Source of the DNA: Candidatus Methylomirabilota bacterium
GTDB taxonomy: Bacteria > Methylomirabilota > Methylomirabilia > Methylomirabilales > Methylomirabilaceae
Direction: 5' to 3'
DNA length: 7,422 bases
Assembly (NCBI GenBank): GCA_003105305.1
Contig: PQAQ01000159.1
Span: 1-7,422, forward strand
Shown here: positions 6,666 through 7,422 of the stretch, piece after piece
Position numbering within the stretch: position 1 is the stretch's first letter
How the letters are laid out: each line of letters begins with the position of its first letter
The notes under the pieces: generated by a model
Seen by the model: only the letters and a program-made list of their open reading frames with translations
Told to the model about the DNA's origin: nothing
Database searches by the model: none
Translations under genes and position numbers: made by a program

Positions 6666-6743
6666 TTATTGCACCATTGAGAGCGGATTGCGCGTCGCCA
6701 ATGCTACGTCGTCGGAGGTGTCATCGATGAGCAAGATGTCCAC
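6666..6743 (-). pseudogene. Truncated response-regulator receiver fragment
   Basis: Twenty-five codons from GTG 6743 to TAA 6666. The first 18 residues, VDILLIDDTSDDVALATR, match the opening of CheY-like receiver domains: beta-1 DILLIDD with the acidic pair that binds magnesium, then the TSDDVALA turn into helix 1, as in typical ILLVEDNPDDVELA starts. The match then breaks into NPLSMVQ and a stop. The phosphoacceptor Asp, the Thr/Ser and Lys switch residues and the whole rest of the domain (about 100 residues) are absent. The frame is also open for ten codons before the GTG (from GCG 6773, after tandem TAA TAG stops). No Shine-Dalgarno precedes the GTG. It sits 4 bases before the histidine kinase start, so it is best read as the stump of a deleted partner response regulator. 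It might still act as a short upstream ORF for the kinase. A chance match is possible because only 18 residues are involved. Confidence 0.5.
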
Positions 6744-6775
6744 GAGATGTCGGCTTTCGCGGGGGAAGGTCGCCT

Positions 6776-6804
6776 ATTATCTCGTCCTCCGGCACTCTGT
6801 TCAG
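6776..6804 (-). promoter_or_regulatory. Weak candidate promoter for the receiver remnant and histidine kinase
   Basis: On the minus strand CTGAAC (6804-6799) and GATAAT (6781-6776) are separated by 17 bases. The -10 is good (five of six), the -35 poor (three of six). It lies in the 82-base gap after the J-protein stop and about 30 bases before the receiver fragment, so it could drive the kinase independently of the J-protein gene. Read-through from the J-protein gene is equally possible, since no terminator is visible in the gap. Confidence 0.25.
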
Positions 6805-6825
6805 CAGATCAGGAATATGCCTGCA

Positions 6826-7422
6826 CTATGAGATTGTTACCCGCAGGTACAAGTCGCCGCGCGTCCCGTCCCGACCCTCGAGCCCCTGGCCTTTCAGTCG
6901 AAGTCTAGTTCCTGACCGGATGCCGGGTGGAATGGACACCATCAATTCCTCGATCTGATCGCCCCGCATGAAGCTGACTTGCTTGCGCGCGCCGAATGCA
7001 GCCTCGGCAGCGGTGATCATCAGATGGTATCGGAGATTCGAGTTTTCCTGTGCCGAGTCCGGAGGTCCGATGGACCGCTGCGTCACCAGGTTAAATCCGG
7101 CTTTGAGCCCCCGCCAGATGGCGGATAACAGGCCCCCCGATTCTGGTGTCGGATGGTTGTATGTTGTGAACGGTGAGCGGTCTTTCTCAACCGCTATCCG
7201 ACCGGCGCGTCGCCGCAGTACGCCGACCGGCGCGCCCATAAAGACGCCGCCAAAGACGAATCCACGACTGCCGAAGAAGATCTGTCGAACGAAGGCGTCG
7301 TCGAAGCGAATCCCGGCCCGGGCGAATTCGCGGGTCATCTCAGCAAAGATCGGCGCCAGATCAGGATTGGAGAAGAGATCTCGGAAGATCTCTTCTCGGG
7401 AGTACCGAAATCCGCCCGGCGC
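6826..7422 (-). CDS. DnaJ-like co-chaperone, C-terminal part (N-terminus beyond the window)
   Basis: 198 residues plus stop, open to the right edge with no start needed; Met at 7338 is internal because the frame continues upstream with coherent sequence (YSREEIFRDLFSNPDLAPIF). Counting from the edge, residues 129-196 form a DnaJ C-terminal substrate-binding domain: NLRYHLMITAAEAAFGARK, then VSIPPGIRSGTRLRLKGQGL (162-181) and GDLYLRVTI (189-197). Before it come a charged helical stretch (IRFDDAFVRQIFFGSRGFVFGG, about 38-59), a basic/Gly-rich segment and a Pro/Ser-rich linker. There is no CxxCxGxG zinc finger and only one C-terminal domain, so it is not canonical DnaJ. It is probably a J-domain protein that works with DnaK, with the J domain (HPD motif) outside the window, but that cannot be seen here. 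It is on the same strand as the kinase, 82 bases upstream of the receiver remnant. Confidence 0.85.
   Translation of the reverse strand, partial: APGGFRYSREEIFRDLFSNPDLAPIFAEMTREFARAGIRFDDAFVRQIFFGSRGFVFGGVFMGAPVGVLRRRAGRIAVEKDRSPFTTYNHPTPESGGLLSAIWRGLKAGFNLVTQRSIGPPDSAQENSNLRYHLMITAAEAAFGARKQVSFMRGDQIEELMVSIPPGIRSGTRLRLKGQGLEGRDGTRGDLYLRVTIS
7370..7397. repeat. Perfect 11-bp inverted repeat inside the J-protein gene
   Basis: GAGAAGAGATC (7370-7380), a six-base loop TCGGAA, then GATCTCTTCTC (7387-7397): eleven perfectly complementary bases on each arm. It lies entirely within coding sequence for SREEIFRDLFS. There is no T-tract, so it is not a terminator. The arms may simply result from the codons for Arg-Glu-Glu-Ile and Arg-Asp-Leu-Phe. 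Confidence 0.5.

Noticed and set aside
6646..6831. Plus-strand 61-codon frame across the kinase start and gap
   Set aside because: It is antisense to the receiver remnant and kinase start, with no ribosome binding site and no recognisable motif.

Overview
The window looks like the chromosome of a Gram-negative-type bacterium of moderately high GC (visibly above 50%). It carries core metabolic and regulatory genes and no phage, plasmid, transposon, rRNA, tRNA or CRISPR signature. Support for the Gram-negative reading: a long periplasmic sensor on a two-membrane-segment histidine kinase, a lipobox-bearing hydrolase, and a full-length GlnD of the kind found in Proteobacteria and neighbouring phyla. 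Non-ATG starts (TTG, GTG) recur. Candidates would be NC10/Methylomirabilota or deltaproteobacterial-type lineages, but that assignment is an impression and was not tested.

Layout from left to right. (1) Positions 1-3582, minus strand: glnD (bifunctional PII uridylyltransferase/uridylyl-removing enzyme), followed after one base by aroE (shikimate dehydrogenase, cut by the left edge), evidently one transcript. (2) Positions 3583-3832: divergent intergenic region with a good sigma70-type promoter facing glnD, an inverted repeat, a second promoter-like element facing right that contains an operator-like inverted repeat, and a 22-codon membrane-type ORF. (3) Positions 3833-4690, plus strand: a probable lipoprotein alpha/beta hydrolase whose GTG start overlaps the stop of the small ORF. 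(4) Positions 4706-6661, minus strand: a membrane histidine kinase with an all-helical periplasmic sensor, converging on the hydrolase with 15 bases between them. (5) Positions 6666-6743, minus strand: 25 codons whose first 18 residues look like the start of a response-regulator receiver domain, stopping just before the kinase start. This is probably the stump of a deleted partner gene. (6) Positions 6826-7422, minus strand: the C-terminal part of a J-domain-type co-chaperone, cut by the right edge.

The genes form no single pathway. glnD signals nitrogen/glutamine status to PII, aroE serves aromatic amino acid synthesis, and the kinase is left without a visible intact response regulator. I see no convincing new multi-gene system. 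The points most worth checking are the receiver remnant in front of the kinase, the small ORF coupled to the hydrolase, and the operator-like repeat in its promoter.
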